Assembly: GCA_934655935.1 (NCBI GenBank)
Contig: CAKUHJ010000090.1
Coordinates: 1-7,772, forward strand
DNA from: an uncultured Oscillospiraceae bacterium
GTDB taxonomy: Bacteria > Bacillota > Clostridia > Oscillospirales > Oscillospiraceae
DNA length: 7,772 nt
Direction: 5' to 3'
A model generated the notes under the pieces. It searched no databases. It worked only from the letters and a program-made list of their open reading frames with translations, and was not told the origin of the DNA. This document shows, one piece after another, positions 6,696-7,772 of this stretch. Position 1 is the first letter of the stretch. Every line of letters begins with the position of its first letter. Made by a program: the position numbers and the translations under genes.

Positions 6696-6724
6696 ACTAT
6701 AGCACACAGAAGTTGTTTTGTCAA
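6696..6724 (-). promoter_or_regulatory. Sigma-A type promoter of the marR-degV operon
   Basis: Read on the minus strand, the -35 box is TTGACA (6724-6719, consensus), the spacer is exactly 17 nt (6718-6702) and the -10 box is TATAGT (6701-6696, one mismatch to TATAAT). The predicted start is near 6692-6688, leaving a leader of about 33-37 nt before ATG 6655. This near-consensus strength fits a promoter normally held down by a repressor. Confidence 0.85.
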
Positions 6725-6725
6725 C
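6712..6725. promoter_or_regulatory. Predicted MarR operator O1, over the -35 box
   Basis: The minus-strand sequence GTTGACAAAACAAC has GTTG/CAAC inverted ends and contains the whole -35 hexamer TTGACA. Its centre lies 36 bp from that of O2, so the two sites bracket the promoter. A dimer here would block sigma region 4. Confidence 0.75.
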
Positions 6726-6877
6726 ATTAAAGCTTCGTTTGCCTTTCCGGCCCTCATCTGCTATGACGAAGCATGCTTCCGCGCCGCCCCGGGCGCATCC
6801 GGACCAATCCGAATCAGCGTGTCGAAAAAGTTTTCGACAGTCTCTGAATATCCAAAAAGAAAAGAGCTGCTTCCGCC
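6726..6877. other. Intergenic region between the marR promoter and the U32-related gene
   Basis: About 150 nt with no convincing gene. It holds a 12-bp perfect palindrome (GAAGCATGCTTC, 6768-6779), a weak GC hairpin (6781-6796) and a 20-bp symmetrical element (6820-6839). No good plus-strand promoter for the 6878 gene is seen; the best candidate is a poor one (TTGTTT 6677-6682, 15-nt spacer, TATAGC 6698-6703) that overlaps the marR promoter itself. Confidence 0.6.
6820..6839. repeat. 20-bp symmetrical inverted repeat
   Basis: TGTCGAAAAAGTTTTCGACA: two 9-bp arms, TGTCGAAAA and TTTTCGACA, are perfect complements about an AG centre. No T-run follows, so it does not look like a terminator. It lies 38 nt before the 6878 start codon and could be an operator or a copy of a dispersed small palindrome. 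Only one copy is present in this window. Confidence 0.7.
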
Positions 6878-7772
6878 ATGAAAAAAGCCGTCGCCTATTA
6901 TCACCTTCCCGGTCTGTTTGAATTTTACGAGCTGTACCGGCTGTTTCTGCCCCTGTTCCGGACGCACCGGGAATATTTCTACGACTGGTGTGACGTCGGC
7001 TCGATCTACGGCGCGCCCGCAGACTGCATCTGGGGCGGAGGCCGCGTCGGCTGCGGAGCCTGCGATGCGCGGGAGGTTCTGGCCCTGACGCGGGAGTACG
7101 GGATTTCCGCCCGGCTCACCTTCAGCAATTCTCTGCTGCGCGAGGCGCACCTCGCGGACTGGAAATGCAATGCGCTGTGCCGGCTGTTCGCACAGAGCGG
7201 CGGGCCGCGCAACGGCGTGATTCTTCATTCGGAGCTGCTCCTGCGCTATCTGCGGCGCGAATACCCCCAGCTTTACCTGGTTTCCTCCACAACCAAGGTC
7301 CTGACGGAGTTCCGGCAGCTGCGGCAGGAGCTGGCACGCAGCGAGTTTTGCTATGTCGTGCCGGATTTCCGCCTGAACAAGGCCTGGGCCGAGCTGGCGT
7401 CCTTGCCTCAGGCCCAGAAGGACAAGACGGAATTTCTCTGCAACGAATGCTGCTGGTTCGGCTGCGGGGCGCGAAGGGCCTGCTACGAGACGGTCAGCCG
7501 GAAAAACCTCGGCGAGCCCTGCCCGGAGCACCGCTGCCCGGCCCCCGGCGCCGCCGAAGGGTATCGCTTCTCCAGAGCGATGGAAAACCCCGGCTTTATC
7601 GACCCGGAAGCAATTCAGGAGCGCTACCTGCCGATGGGCTTTTCCAACTTCAAGCTGGAAGGCCGCGGCCTTGGCAGCGCTCTGATTCTGGAATTTCTGC
7701 TCCATTATATGACAAAGCCGGACTGCCGGCTGCGCGTCCGGGAACACATCTACCTGGACAACACGCTGGATC
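6878..7772 (+). CDS. Cys-rich protein related to the peptidase U32 family (3' truncated)
   Basis: An open frame from ATG 6878 with no stop before the window end (298 codons seen). It starts MKKAVAYYHLPGLFEFYELY and has GSIYGAP (41-47), IWGGGR (51-56), SARLTFSNSLL (77-87), NGVILHSELLLRYL (112-125), YLVSSTTKVLTEF (133-145), VVPDFRLNK (160-168), a Cys cluster CNECCWFGCGARRAC (188-202), CPEHRC (215-220) and YLPMGFSNFKLEGRGLGSA (250-268). Strand-helix alternation with N/D-rich strand ends suggests a TIM-barrel, and the F-K-x-E-G-R end with four or more cysteines resembles U32-type proteins, whose characterised members (RlhA, TrhP, UbiU/UbiV) carry an Fe-S cluster. I associate this exact pattern with uncharacterised clostridial proteins; no function is known to me. 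The SD is weak (AAAGAG, about 11 nt before ATG). The gene is divergent from marR-degV and may share its control region. An antisense frame over the same DNA has no recognisable domain and is rejected. Confidence 0.88.
   Translation, partial: MKKAVAYYHLPGLFEFYELYRLFLPLFRTHREYFYDWCDVGSIYGAPADCIWGGGRVGCGACDAREVLALTREYGISARLTFSNSLLREAHLADWKCNALCRLFAQSGGPRNGVILHSELLLRYLRREYPQLYLVSSTTKVLTEFRQLRQELARSEFCYVVPDFRLNKAWAELASLPQAQKDKTEFLCNECCWFGCGARRACYETVSRKNLGEPCPEHRCPAPGAAEGYRFSRAMENPGFIDPEAIQERYLPMGFSNFKLEGRGLGSALILEFLLHYMTKPDCRLRVREHIYLDNTLD

Noticed and set aside
6718..6921. 67-codon plus-strand frame as a leader peptide of the 6878 gene
   Set aside because: It runs past the start of the 6878 gene in another frame, has no SD, and is Ser/Arg/Lys-rich without pattern.
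6761..7747. 328-codon minus-strand open frame over the U32-related gene
   Set aside because: It has no recognisable domain, is rich in Ala/Arg/Gly/Gln as expected for an antisense frame in GC-rich DNA, and covers the well-patterned plus-strand gene at 6878 that matches a known protein style.

Overview
The window looks like a core chromosomal segment of a GC-rich, low-SD-spacing Gram-positive anaerobe, most likely class Clostridia (Oscillospirales or a relative). The reasons are the gene content (a stand-alone RecD2, an MreB/Mbl-type actin, a DegV protein, a DUF2344-type radical-SAM-linked protein and a U32-related Cys-rich protein), AGGAG/GGAGG ribosome binding sites 5-10 nt before starts, and strong third-position G/C. 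The taxonomic placement is inferred, with no marker gene to confirm it. No mobile element, tRNA, rRNA or CRISPR array is visible.

Layout. Positions 1-5282 carry a same-strand (+) series: the 3' end of a DUF2344/TIGR03936-like gene, a double-domain ThyX homologue, a small membrane-anchored protein of unknown function, recD2, and an mreB/mbl gene whose start overlaps the recD2 stop (ATGA). No convincing internal promoter or terminator is seen between these genes, so they may be one transcript joining nucleotide metabolism, DNA repair and cell shape. The series ends at a perfect 22-bp stem hairpin (5281-5330) that also faces the convergent genes beyond it.

On the minus strand, a MarR-family regulator (6203-6655) and a DegV-family fatty-acid-binding protein (5361-6206) form a translationally coupled pair (ATGA overlap). 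They are read from a near-consensus sigma-A promoter (TTGACA-17-TATAGT) bracketed by two near-identical 14-bp palindromes. These are most simply read as operators for autorepression by the MarR protein.

Divergent from that pair, from 6878 to the window end, is a plus-strand gene for a Cys-rich protein with a C-terminal SNFKLEGRG motif. It is open at the 3' end. It resembles proteins usually grouped with the peptidase U32 family, and a long antisense open frame competes with it in this region.

The most interesting items are: the tandem ThyX, in which the family signature is split between two half-degenerate domains; the paired MarR operators in front of a regulator-DegV operon, which may be lipid-responsive; and the unassigned U32-related gene sharing that control region.
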